Shown here: positions 13,694 through 21,956 of the stretch, one piece after another
Numbering within the stretch: position 1 is the stretch's first letter
Layout: each line of letters begins with the position of its first letter
Assembly: GCA_900541205.1 (NCBI GenBank)
Contig: UQIV01000025.1
Location: forward strand, 1 to 33,412
Origin: an uncultured Collinsella sp.
GTDB lineage: Bacteria > Actinomycetota > Coriobacteriia > Coriobacteriales > Coriobacteriaceae
Length of the DNA: 33,412 nucleotides
Reading direction: 5' to 3'
Notes under the pieces: generated by a model
Seen by the model: the letters and a program-made list of their open reading frames with translations, nothing else
Told to the model about the DNA's origin: nothing
Databases searched by the model: none
Made by a program: the position numbers and the translations under genes

Positions 13694-14338
13694 ATGGCTC
13701 GCAAAATTACCAAGCGTCAGCAGCAAATTTACGACTTCATCAAGGAATATCAGCAGGAGAAGGGTTATCCGCCCAGCGTGCGCGAGATGGCTTCTGCCGT
13801 GGGCCTTTCCTCCCCCAGCACCGTGCACGCCCATCTATCTGCCCTGGAGGCGCGCGGGCTACTCAAGCGCGATGCCACCAAACCGCGCGCCTTGGAACTC
13901 TTTAACGAGGACGGTTCCTCTGTCTCAATTTCTAAAACTGACGAGCCCACCGCACCTCGCGGAACGGTCTCGCTACCGCTCGTTGGTCGCGTCGCGGCTG
14001 GGATTCCCATTCTGGCCGAGCAGAATATCGAAGACACTTTTACTATCCCGACCGAAATCGCCACCGATCAGGGTTCCTTTATCCTTGAGGTGCATGGGAG
14101 CTCAATGATCAATGTCGGCATCTTCAATGGCGATTACATCATCGTCCGTGAACAAAAGAGTGCCATGAACGGCGAAATTGTCGTGGCCATGATTGATGGT
14201 TCAGCGACCGTCAAGACGTTCTACAAGGAGCAGGGACGCGTACGCCTGCAGCCCGAGAATGACACCATGGAGCCTATCTATGCAACGAATCCCGTTATCT
14301 TGGGCAAAGTCGTCGGCTTGATGCGCCGGTTCTCGTAA
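13694..14338 (+). CDS. lexA: SOS repressor LexA
   Basis: 214 residues from MARKITKRQQQIYDF; an AGAGGA lies 8 bases upstream, and earlier in-frame starts would lie within the LexA boxes. The N-terminal winged helix (1-70) includes the usual PPSVREMASAVGLSSPSTVH. The C-terminal protease domain has the cleavage site A102-G103 (GRVAAGIP), the nucleophile S137 (HGSSMI) and the lysine K174 (ATVKTFY). RecA filaments trigger self-cleavage and derepress SOS genes; boxes are found here before lexA, the LysM gene and recA. The stop codon overlaps the next start by one base (TAATG). Confidence 0.97.
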   Translation: MARKITKRQQQIYDFIKEYQQEKGYPPSVREMASAVGLSSPSTVHAHLSALEARGLLKRDATKPRALELFNEDGSSVSISKTDEPTAPRGTVSLPLVGRVAAGIPILAEQNIEDTFTIPTEIATDQGSFILEVHGSSMINVGIFNGDYIIVREQKSAMNGEIVVAMIDGSATVKTFYKEQGRVRLQPENDTMEPIYATNPVILGKVVGLMRRFS

Positions 14339-15042
14339 TGCAAAAACGCATCACCATCTTTGATACCGTCCGCGGGTTTACGATGATTTCAATGGCAGGT
14401 TTTCACGCTTGCTACGATCTCGCCTACCTGTACGACTGGGATATGCCCTGGTTTACCCAGACCGTCTTTCAAGACATCTGGCGCGCCAGCATCAGCTGGG
14501 TATTTTTGTTCATCGCGGGTTGGATGTGCACCCTTTCGCGCAACAATATCAAACGTGCCGCCAAATACGCCTTAGCAGCACTCGTCGTCTGGCTGGCAAC
14601 AACACTTGTCTCAGTCGACGATTCGGTTAATTTTGGCATCATCTACTGCATGGCCGCATGTACCGGCATCGTGGCGCTGACCGATCCCGTCCTTAAGAAG
14701 ATTTCGGCGAGATGGGGCATGTCCCTATGCCTTGTGTTGTTTGCCCTCACCTGGAGCATCCCCAAAACGATCTACCCTGTCCCCTACCTGGCGTGGCTAG
14801 GATTTCCAAGCCCTGGGTTTGTCTCAGGTGATTACTACCCCATCATCCCGTTTATCTTTATGTATCTTGCAGGATACTTCGCCGCACATATAGCGCAGGG
14901 AATCGATAAGACCGCCCCAAGCTGGGCCTACGCCAATCCCGTCCCGGCGCTCGCCAGCCTTGGACGTCATGCACTCCCCTTTTATCTGCTGCATCAGCCC
15001 ATCATTCTGGGCATTTTGGAGCTCGTCTACTCGGTGCAATAA
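14338..15042 (+). CDS. DUF1624 membrane protein (acyltransferase-like)
   Basis: 234 residues with about seven hydrophobic spans. The N-terminus ITIFDTVRGFTMISMAGFHA and the C-terminal GRHALPFYLLHQPIILG match DUF1624 proteins, which resemble the heparan-alpha-glucosaminide N-acetyltransferase / OpgC group of membrane acyltransferases; the conserved Asp and His near the N-terminus are present. Donor and acceptor are unknown. Its ATG overlaps the lexA stop by one base, so it is very likely translated with lexA and rises in the SOS response. Its 3' end overlaps that of the convergent hflX by 16 bp. Confidence 0.85.
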   Translation: MQKRITIFDTVRGFTMISMAGFHACYDLAYLYDWDMPWFTQTVFQDIWRASISWVFLFIAGWMCTLSRNNIKRAAKYALAALVVWLATTLVSVDDSVNFGIIYCMAACTGIVALTDPVLKKISARWGMSLCLVLFALTWSIPKTIYPVPYLAWLGFPSPGFVSGDYYPIIPFIFMYLAGYFAAHIAQGIDKTAPSWAYANPVPALASLGRHALPFYLLHQPIILGILELVYSVQ

Positions 15043-16316
15043 CGCTCGAGCCGCGGCGCGATACGGGCCGGCAGCTTCGCCACAATGCGAACGCCGTCCT
15101 CAAGATATTCCTCATGCAAAAGGGTTCCTTGCTCATGCACCAGCGTGATGAGGGCGCCCTCGCGATACGGGATATCAGCAGAGAGCAACACATCGGTAGC
15201 AGCCGCCTCACGAGCAATACGTTCGACGAGATCGTCGAGTCCCTCGCCCGTCTGGGCCGAGAACAGCACGGCCTCGAGATAGCGACGCCGGAAGCTCAGT
15301 CGATCAACGCTATCGAGAAGATCGATTTTATTGAATACGGTCAGCGTTAAACGCTCTCCAGCGCCGATCTCATCAAGCACGCGGTCGACAGCCTCCAGCT
15401 GTCGCTCATAGTCCTCGTCAGACGCATCTACGACTTTGAGAATTAGATCGGCACCCAACACCTCGGACAGCGTCGATTTAAAGGCATCGACCAAACCATG
15501 CGGCAGCTTTTGAATAAAGCCGACGGTGTCGGTGATCGTCATGCCGCGACCGCCGGGCAGGCGATACGAACGCGTCGTCGGGTCGAGCGTAGCAAACAGC
15601 TTGTCCTGCGAAAGTACCGTAGAGCCGGTCAGACGATTGAGCAACGTCGATTTACCGGCATTAGTATAACCGGCTAACGCGACGCGAAACGCCGGTGAGT
15701 CAATGCGACTCTTGGATTGAACATCGCGACGCTGTTCAACCTGCTTGAGCTCACGACGAAGCGCGGCAATCTTGTTGCGAATCAAGCGACGGTCGACCTC
15801 GAGCTGACTTTCACCCTGTCCAAAGCGTGAGCCGATGCCACCGCGCGTCTGCTCCTTGGCAAGATGGCTCCACATGCCGCGCAGGCGAGGTAACAGATAT
15901 TGAAGCTGTGCCAGCTGTACCTGCAGGCGTCCCTCACGCGTCTGAGCATGCAGGCCAAAGATATCCAGGATCAGTGCCGTACGATCGATAATCTTTACCG
16001 GCTCGCCCACGGCTTTCTCCAAATAAGATTGTTGCGAGGGCGTAAGGTCATCGTCAATAATAACGACATCGGCATCCATGCGATGCACCAGGCCGCACAA
16101 CTCTTCAACCTTACCGGAACCGATAAACGATTTAGGATATGGCTTTACCAAACGCTGTGACAAGCGTGCAACGCACTGGGCACCAGCCGTGTGGGCAAGA
16201 CGCTCCAGCTCATCGAGCGAGCGATCGAGCGGCCATGCATTGTCGCGCCATTCAACACCAACCAAAATGGCACGCTCGGGCTCGGGTGCCGTGGGAACAA
16301 GGGGAAAACGGGCCAT
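15027..16316 (-). CDS. hflX: Ribosome-associated GTPase HflX
   Basis: 429 residues. The N-terminal HflX domain (about 15-130) with PKSFIGSGKVEEL precedes a coiled linker (RGGIGSRFGQGESQLEVDRR) and the GTPase domain (about 205-370): G1 GYTNAGKST, G3 DTVGF and G4 NKID. HflX splits stalled or idle 70S ribosomes, mainly under stress. Its ATG overlaps the miaA stop by one base, giving a coupled miaB-miaA-hflX run; E. coli also has miaA and hflX in one operon. The end overlaps the convergent DUF1624 gene with no terminator between. Confidence 0.95.
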   Translation of the reverse strand: MARFPLVPTAPEPERAILVGVEWRDNAWPLDRSLDELERLAHTAGAQCVARLSQRLVKPYPKSFIGSGKVEELCGLVHRMDADVVIIDDDLTPSQQSYLEKAVGEPVKIIDRTALILDIFGLHAQTREGRLQVQLAQLQYLLPRLRGMWSHLAKEQTRGGIGSRFGQGESQLEVDRRLIRNKIAALRRELKQVEQRRDVQSKSRIDSPAFRVALAGYTNAGKSTLLNRLTGSTVLSQDKLFATLDPTTRSYRLPGGRGMTITDTVGFIQKLPHGLVDAFKSTLSEVLGADLILKVVDASDEDYERQLEAVDRVLDEIGAGERLTLTVFNKIDLLDSVDRLSFRRRYLEAVLFSAQTGEGLDDLVERIAREAAATDVLLSADIPYREGALITLVHEQGTLLHEEYLEDGVRIVAKLPARIAPRLERYCTE

Positions 16317-17254
16317 TAGACAGCCTCAATACGATGCAGGATATCCTCAACGACCTCATCGATCGTAAATTCATCCATATCAAACCACACGATGCGATCA
16401 TCGCGTTTAAACCACGAAAGCTGACGTTTGGCATAGCGACGCGAACGCATCTTGATGAGTTCGCGAGCCTCATCCATAGAAATCACGCCATTGAAAGCAT
16501 CGATGATCTCTTTATAGCCAATTGCCTGCATCGAAGTCAGGGCATCTCCCAGCCCCTGGTCCATAAGACCGCGAACCTCATCAACAAGACCCTGCTCAAA
16601 CATAAGATCGACGCGCAGGTTAATGCGCTCATAGAGCACCTCGCGATTACGCGTCAGACCAAACCATAGGGCATGATAATGCTCGCGCGGAACACTAAAC
16701 TGCGACTTTTGCTGCGCGTAGGACACACCATCATCGTGCATTTCGAGCGCGCGAATCACACGGCGCACGTTATGGGGATGAATAACAGCAGCCGATTCTG
16801 GATCACGCTCGGCAAGCAGAGCATGCAGTTCTTCCTCGCCAATACGCTCGACAAGCTCCTGATAGCCCGCACGGCGATCGTCCTCAAGTTCACCCGAGGG
16901 AAAGTCCATCTCATCAAGGGCGGCCTTGAGATACAGCCCCGTACCTCCGCAAAAAACCGGCAGGCAACCCGAACCAAGGAGACGTTCAACATGCGCGCGA
17001 GCGTCAGCCTGATAAAGCGCCGCAGAGTACGCCACACCCGGCTCCACAATGTCGACGAGACGCAGCGGCGCCGTGCACTCATTGGGCGCCATCTTTGCGG
17101 TACCGATGTTCATGCCGCGATAGATTTGCATCGCATCGCACGACAGCACTTCGGACGAAAGACGAGCTGCCAAACGATCGGCAACATCACTCTTACCAAC
17201 CGCCGTCGGACCGACGATCGCAACGGCGGAAAGACCTGCCCCGGGAGAAACCAT
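16316..17254 (-). CDS. miaA: tRNA dimethylallyltransferase
   Basis: 312 residues. The P-loop GPTAVGKS (15-22), the substrate-contact motif SCDAMQIYRGMNIGTAK (about 38-54), GGTGLYLKA (about 103-111) and the C-terminal RRYAKRQLSWFKRD are all characteristic. The enzyme puts a dimethylallyl group on A37 of tRNAs reading UNN codons. Its start overlaps the miaB stop (TAATG), and MiaB modifies the product further to the 2-methylthio form, so the two act in sequence and are coupled in translation. Confidence 0.97.
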   Translation of the reverse strand: MVSPGAGLSAVAIVGPTAVGKSDVADRLAARLSSEVLSCDAMQIYRGMNIGTAKMAPNECTAPLRLVDIVEPGVAYSAALYQADARAHVERLLGSGCLPVFCGGTGLYLKAALDEMDFPSGELEDDRRAGYQELVERIGEEELHALLAERDPESAAVIHPHNVRRVIRALEMHDDGVSYAQQKSQFSVPREHYHALWFGLTRNREVLYERINLRVDLMFEQGLVDEVRGLMDQGLGDALTSMQAIGYKEIIDAFNGVISMDEARELIKMRSRRYAKRQLSWFKRDDRIVWFDMDEFTIDEVVEDILHRIEAV

Positions 17255-18624
17255 TAGCGCGGCTCGCCCACAACGGAGCCAGACAAATACCAGGTCTTGG
17301 CAACGTCAACGTCAACATCAACGATCTTGCCAACAAGCTGGTCGATGCTGTAACCCTCTGGGATAGCTGCATGCACGGTCTGATTCTTGGGGCTCTTGCC
17401 CAGTAGCACCGCGTCATTCTTTTTGCTCGTTCCCTCAATGAGCGCCGGCACCACAGTATGAAGCTCACCCTGGTTATACTCGTGTGCCGTGGTCTCGATA
17501 ACCTTAACCAGGCGGTTGAAACGCTCGAGAATAACCTCGTGCGGCGTAGGATCATCAATCTCGGCGGCCGGGGTACCGGCGCGCTTGGAATAGATAAAGG
17601 TATAGGCCTGAGCATAGCGGACCGTCTCGGCAAGTGAGAGCGTCTGCTCAAAGTCTTCTTCAGTCTCGCCCGGGAAGCCAACGATAATGTCGGTGGAGAG
17701 CGCGATATCGGGCATGCGGTTACGAATGCGATCGACCAGGCCCAGATAGTCCTCGCGTGTATAACGGCGATTCATCTCTTTGAGGATCCGCGTCGAACCT
17801 GACTGGACGGCCAGGTGCAGCTGCGGCATAACGGCAGGCGTCTCGGCCATGGCGTCGATGGTCTCGGGCAGCAGGTCCTTGGGATGTGAAGATGTAAAGA
17901 AGATGCGCTCCACACCCGTATCGCCTACGGCGCGCAGCAAATCGGCAAAACGCGGCTTGCCAAACAGATCGCGACCATATGAGTTAACGTTTTGGCCCAA
18001 CAGTGTGATCTCGCGCACGCCCTGGCGCACCAAACCGGTCACCTCGTCGACAATCTCCTCGAAGGAGCGGCTCTTTTCGCGACCGCGCACGTACGGCACG
18101 ATGCAGTAGGTGCAGAAATTATTGCAGCCCGTCATGATGGGCACCCAGGCGTGATACTGGGTCTCGCGATGCCACGGCATGCTCATGGCATCCGTATCCT
18201 CATGCTCATTGGTGCGGATATGACGCTTGCCGTCAAGGAACGCCTCGGCAATGAGCTCGGCCACATGTGCGATAGAATGCGTGCCAAAGATGACATTGAC
18301 GTTATCGACGTTGGTGAGCAGGCCCTCACCATCACGCTGCGCGATACAGCCACCCACGGCAACCACGCGCTTGCCCGAAGGCGAAGGCGGCAGGCTTTTG
18401 CAGGAATTGCACTGACCGTACAGGCGAATATCGGCGGCCTCACGCACGCAGCATGTCATGAAGACAACGATATCGGCATGCTCGGGATCGAGCGCCATGA
18501 GGCAACCATACGAATCGAGCAGACCGCTCACGCGCTCGGAATCGTGCTGATTCATCTGGCAGCCAAAGGTGCGAATAAAGTAGGTTTTACCGGCAAGAAT
18601 ATCGCGTACGGAACGCTGGTCCAT
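17254..18624 (-). CDS. miaB: tRNA-2-methylthio-N6-dimethylallyladenosine synthase
   Basis: 456 residues from the second ATG; the first, at 18630, lies only 3 bases after the AGGA and is less likely, but it would add just Met-His. The N-terminal methylthiotransferase domain supplies three cluster cysteines (FGCQMNQ, MTCCVREAAD, GGCIAQRDG), the radical-SAM motif is CNNFCTYC, and the C-terminal TRAM domain (about 395-456) binds tRNA. The enzyme adds a methylthio group to i6A37. It begins 46 bases after spoVS on the same strand. Confidence 0.96.
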   Translation of the reverse strand: MDQRSVRDILAGKTYFIRTFGCQMNQHDSERVSGLLDSYGCLMALDPEHADIVVFMTCCVREAADIRLYGQCNSCKSLPPSPSGKRVVAVGGCIAQRDGEGLLTNVDNVNVIFGTHSIAHVAELIAEAFLDGKRHIRTNEHEDTDAMSMPWHRETQYHAWVPIMTGCNNFCTYCIVPYVRGREKSRSFEEIVDEVTGLVRQGVREITLLGQNVNSYGRDLFGKPRFADLLRAVGDTGVERIFFTSSHPKDLLPETIDAMAETPAVMPQLHLAVQSGSTRILKEMNRRYTREDYLGLVDRIRNRMPDIALSTDIIVGFPGETEEDFEQTLSLAETVRYAQAYTFIYSKRAGTPAAEIDDPTPHEVILERFNRLVKVIETTAHEYNQGELHTVVPALIEGTSKKNDAVLLGKSPKNQTVHAAIPEGYSIDQLVGKIVDVDVDVAKTWYLSGSVVGEPR

Positions 18625-18669
18625 GTGCATAAGTCCTAACGATGGGGAGCAAAACGAGGCAATCAGAAG

Positions 18670-18987
18670 CTATGCCACAGGCTTAACATCATCCATGACG
18701 ACGTTATCCATAGCAGCTCGATTGATCTGGTGAACGTAAATAGAAAGACGGATGGCCGTGCGCGACTCCCCGTTAATAAGGATGTCGGAGAACACGGGCG
18801 CGCAGGAAATATCAAACCCGGTTGGGATCAAAAAACCGCGCGCGATAGCAACGGCCTTAATGGCCTGATTGACGGCACCGGCGCCGACACACTGGATGTT
18901 GACGGGCACACCGTCCTTGACCATGCCGGCGATGGCGCCGGCAACGGACGCGGGCGATGATTTGCTTGATACCTTCAGGCAATCCAT
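18670..18987 (-). CDS. spoVS: SpoVS family protein
   Basis: 105 residues from MDCLKVSSKSSP, with AGGAG 8 bases upstream; the longer frame has no ribosome site. The sequence follows the SpoVS pattern closely: KSSPASVAGAIAGM, VGAGAVNQAIKAVAIARGF, then FSDILINGESRTAIRL, with about 15 extra C-terminal residues. The fold is related to Alba-like nucleic-acid-binding proteins. SpoVS is needed for coat and septation steps in Bacillus, but this organism shows no other sporulation genes here, so a general RNA or DNA role is more likely. It sits in the rny - ATPase - spoVS - miaB order, comparable to rny - ymdB - spoVS in Bacillus. Confidence 0.93.
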   Translation of the reverse strand: MDCLKVSSKSSPASVAGAIAGMVKDGVPVNIQCVGAGAVNQAIKAVAIARGFLIPTGFDISCAPVFSDILINGESRTAIRLSIYVHQINRAAMDNVVMDDVKPVA

Positions 18988-19037
18988 GAAGAAACTCCTG
19001 CGTTTAAAAGTACGTTTTAACTGCAATAACTTTATCG

Positions 19038-19055
19038 TACCGAGTGGACTCGGTA
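19038..19055. promoter_or_regulatory. 18-bp palindrome upstream of spoVS
   Basis: TACCGAGT-GG-ACTCGGTA is a perfect 8-bp inverted repeat in the 74-base gap between the ATPase gene and spoVS, starting about 50 bases before the spoVS start. It may be an operator or a processing hairpin between the two coding regions. Confidence 0.38.
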
Positions 19056-19061
19056 AAGGCA

Positions 19062-20147
19062 CTATTCCTCTTTGGCAAGATCGAATGTCACGGTGATTCG
19101 ATCACGCGAAACGCGAATCTTTGGGTCGCCGCAAAGGTTGAGATAGTACCGGGCGGCAAGGTCATTAAAGTCGCGTTCCACAGCGCGCGAAAACTGTGCC
19201 ATGTCATCCTTGGCAATACGTAGCCCGCGACGATCTTTCGCAAGATCGACAGGAGCCGGCGCATGCGAGGATGAGTCACGCTCGCGCAGCAGACGCGCAG
19301 TCACACCGCGAACGGGCTTAATCTGCCCTGCCAAAATGCGATGGGCCGTGCGCTCGGACATCTCAAGACCCAAACCCGAACAGATACGGATAAAGTCCTC
19401 GGCATCAGAGGCAAGGCCTAAACGATCGACAACCGGAAGCTCGCTCTCGTCATCAATAAACAGGAGACGAGACGTATCGAGCCGACTTGACGCCTGAGCA
19501 TAAAGAGTCGCGGCAATCTCAGACGGAGAACCAAGATAGACATCGCAACCACGCAGCTCCTCGAGCGCAAACTCACAGGCAGCGCGAATAATATTATGAG
19601 GACCGCGAGCACAGACATAACGTCCGTCCTCATCCTTGACGGCCTGGGGCCAGCTGGACTGATCGGCACGCTCACTAAGGCGGTCGGCCGCAACGCTCAC
19701 CTTAAAGGCTGAACCAAGATCGACACCGGACGTGACCACACGGGCCTCGTCGGTGTTCTGCTTGATCGAAAACAATGCTATGCCACGACCGTGAACGCCC
19801 CAACGGTCCATCTTCATGCTCTCGAGCTTGGAGGTAACGCGAGCATCGAAGATTCGCTCTTGCATATCCTGCGGAACACCCGAGCCGTTATCCAGAAAGA
19901 CAAGCGTGCGGACGCCATCTTCCTTGATCGTGGCGAGATAGACCTTGTCGGCGCCGGCATCGCGAGCATTACGGAGCATTTCGATGACGATATCCTCGAC
20001 ATGCTGAATGTCGTGCTTTGCCTGGCGCCGCTCGGCCTCCGAAACGCGGAGGCGGACATACCCCTCGCCAAGGTTCTCCTCGACGCGAAGGTTGCCCTCC
20101 CCCGACATCGACGCGATAAATGAGATGAGCTCGTTCGCGTCGCTCAT
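19062..20147 (-). CDS. GHKL ATPase-domain protein between rny and spoVS
   Basis: 361 residues. The Bergerat ATP-binding fold is clear: N box E-M-L-R-N-A-R-D-A (about 56-64), G1 FLDNGSGVP (84-92) and G2 GVHGRGIALFSI (117-128). This resembles the MutL/GyrB/Hsp90-type ATPase domain. There is no histidine-kinase phosphoacceptor domain and no membrane span. The C-terminal 200 residues, with a segment at about 255-285 (EDFIRICSGLGLEMSERTA) that may be a small helical DNA- or RNA-binding domain, are not recognised. The start lies 1 base after the rny stop, with its ribosome site inside rny, so the ATPase should be made together with RNase Y. Bacillus has ymdB in this position. Function unknown. Confidence 0.85.
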   Translation of the reverse strand: MSDANELISFIASMSGEGNLRVEENLGEGYVRLRVSEAERRQAKHDIQHVEDIVIEMLRNARDAGADKVYLATIKEDGVRTLVFLDNGSGVPQDMQERIFDARVTSKLESMKMDRWGVHGRGIALFSIKQNTDEARVVTSGVDLGSAFKVSVAADRLSERADQSSWPQAVKDEDGRYVCARGPHNIIRAACEFALEELRGCDVYLGSPSEIAATLYAQASSRLDTSRLLFIDDESELPVVDRLGLASDAEDFIRICSGLGLEMSERTAHRILAGQIKPVRGVTARLLRERDSSSHAPAPVDLAKDRRGLRIAKDDMAQFSRAVERDFNDLAARYYLNLCGDPKIRVSRDRITVTFDLAKEE

Positions 20148-20148
20148 G

Positions 20149-21699
20149 TTATTTAGCGATATCGACAGCGCGGCTCTCGCGAATCACGACGACGCGCACC
20201 TGACCGGGATACTCCATCTCTTCCTCGATCTGATGGGCGATATCGTGAGCCAGAACCGTGGACTGGGCATCGGAGATCTTGTCCGGCTGAACCATGACGT
20301 GGACCTCGCGACCAGCCTGCATGGCATAGGTACGCTCGACGCCGTCATGGGAGTTGGCGATCTCCTCGAGCTTCTCAAGGCGCTTGATGTAGTTCTCGGC
20401 AGACTCGCGACGGGCACCGGGGCGAGAGGCAGAGACAGCATCGGCGGCCTGTACCAGGACATCGAGCACCGTGTTGGGGTCGACATCGGCATGGTGAGCC
20501 TCGATAGCGTGGACGATAACGGGCTTCTCGCCATAACGACGGGCGAGCTCGGCGCCGATGACGGCATGCGGGCCCTCGACGTCGTGGTCAATTGCCTTGC
20601 CCAGGTCGTGCAGCAGGCCGGCGCGCTTGGCGGTCACAACGTCCAGGCCAAGCTCGGAAGCCATCACGCCGCACAGATCAGAGACCTCGAGGGAGTGCTG
20701 AAGCACGTTCTGACCAAACGAGGTACGGTAGCGCAGGGCACCAAGGGTCTTGACGATCTCAGGGTGCAGATCGTGGATGCCGGTATCGAAGGCAGCCTGC
20801 TCGCCAGCCTCGCGCACGCGCTGCTGAACCAGGTCGGCAGCCTTGTGATACATCTCCTCGATGCGGGCAGGGTGAATGCGGCCGTCGGCGATGAGGTTCT
20901 CGAGGGCGACACGGGCGGTCTCACGACGGACCGGGTCGAAGCTCGAAAGAACGACGGTCTCGGGCGTGTCGTCGATAACGAGGTTGACGCCGGAAACCTG
21001 CTCGAAGGTCCGGATGTTGCGACCCTCGCGACCGATGATACGGCCCTTGAGGTCATCGGAGGGAATGTGCACGGAGGTAACGGTGACCTCGGCAGTGTGG
21101 TCGGCAGCGCAGCGCTGAATCGCCAGGGACAGAATCTCCTGGGCGGTCTTGTGGCACTCGGCGCGAACCTGCTGCTCGGACTCGCGAATGATCGTGGCGG
21201 CCTCGTGGGTGACCTCGCCGCGAACCTTATCGAGGAGTTCCTTGTGGGCGTCCTCGCGGGTAAGGTCGGCAATACGCTCGAGCTCGGAGGTCTGCTTTGC
21301 GCAGAGCTCCTCGAGCTCACGGGAGCGCTTCTCGACCTGACCGGCCTGGCTGGACAGCTGATGCTCGCGCTTGTCGAGAGCGTCGTTGCGGCGATCGAGG
21401 GATTCCTCGCGCTGCATCACGCGGTTCTCGAGCGTACGAATCTCGTTCTTACGCTGCTTGTCCTCGGCCTCGGCGGCCTGCTTGTTCTTGATGATTTCCT
21501 CTTTAGCCTCGAGCAGAGCCTCTTTTTTGAGGGTCTCGGCCTGACGCTTTGCATCACCGATCAGGGACTCAGCCTGTGCGTGTGCCGACTGAATCTTTTC
21601 GTCGGCCTCGTGAAGACTACCCTGCTTGGCGGTGCGCATGTAGGCAATGGCGGCGATGGCACCCAAAACGATGCCAACGAGCGCTGCGATGATAGGCAT
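20149..21699 (-). CDS. rny: Ribonuclease Y
   Basis: 516 residues from the ATG with AGGAG 5 bases upstream; an in-frame GTG two codons earlier overlaps the ribosome site. An N-terminal membrane anchor (2-20), a long charged coiled coil (about 25-190), a KH domain (DLKGRIIGREGRNIRTFE, about 210-270) and an HD domain with HDLGKAIDHD (about 360-370) follow in the usual order. RNase Y starts mRNA decay at the membrane by endonucleolytic cuts. A consensus promoter at 21866-21894 gives a leader of about 160 bases with a hairpin. RNase J is encoded in the same window (31451-33121). Confidence 0.97.
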   Translation of the reverse strand: MPIIAALVGIVLGAIAAIAYMRTAKQGSLHEADEKIQSAHAQAESLIGDAKRQAETLKKEALLEAKEEIIKNKQAAEAEDKQRKNEIRTLENRVMQREESLDRRNDALDKREHQLSSQAGQVEKRSRELEELCAKQTSELERIADLTREDAHKELLDKVRGEVTHEAATIIRESEQQVRAECHKTAQEILSLAIQRCAADHTAEVTVTSVHIPSDDLKGRIIGREGRNIRTFEQVSGVNLVIDDTPETVVLSSFDPVRRETARVALENLIADGRIHPARIEEMYHKAADLVQQRVREAGEQAAFDTGIHDLHPEIVKTLGALRYRTSFGQNVLQHSLEVSDLCGVMASELGLDVVTAKRAGLLHDLGKAIDHDVEGPHAVIGAELARRYGEKPVIVHAIEAHHADVDPNTVLDVLVQAADAVSASRPGARRESAENYIKRLEKLEEIANSHDGVERTYAMQAGREVHVMVQPDKISDAQSTVLAHDIAHQIEEEMEYPGQVRVVVIRESRAVDIAK

Positions 21700-21734
21700 G
21701 CTCACTCCTTTTTATGGATTCGTTACACAACAAA

Positions 21735-21760
21735 GCGAACCGTCCTTACGAACGGCTCGC
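21735..21760 (-). terminator. Hairpin with T-rich tail in the rny leader (possible attenuator)
   Basis: On the - strand GCGAGCCGT pairs with ACGGTTCGC (one G-U pair), loop 8 bases, followed by TTTGTTGTG. It lies within the 5' leader, about 36 bases before the rny start, so it could cause partial termination or be a cleavage site for self-regulation. Confidence 0.45.
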
Positions 21761-21865
21761 GACATTTGAGTAATATGGGCGCAGCTTATGCGGGTCGGAT
21801 ACAGATAAACATATAAACAAACTCATCACAGATGAGCACATATCACAAAGCAAATGACGGTGTTT

Positions 21866-21894
21866 ATCGTACGTTGAACCACAACAACTGTCAA
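21866..21894 (-). promoter_or_regulatory. Promoter of rny
   Basis: On the - strand TTGACA (21894-21889) and TACGAT (21871-21866) are separated by exactly 17 bp. This is the best sigma-70/SigA match in the window and places the start near 21859. Confidence 0.75.
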
Positions 21895-21899
21895 ATAAA

Positions 21900-21942
21900 T
21901 GGCCCCGGCACGGCGGCTAAAACGCGGTGAACGGCAGGGCCA
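21900..21942 (-). terminator. Possible terminator of recX
   Basis: TGGCCC and GGGCCA form a short stem around a GC-rich interior, followed on the - strand by TTTATTTG. It lies 15 bases after the recX stop and just before the rny promoter. The stem is imperfect. Confidence 0.38.
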
Positions 21943-21956
21943 CATAACGCATACGC

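Noticed and set aside
20008..21816. 602-codon open frame on the + strand
   Set aside because: It is antisense to rny. High GC at third positions of the true gene leaves long opposite frames open; the translation has no domain and rny is certain.
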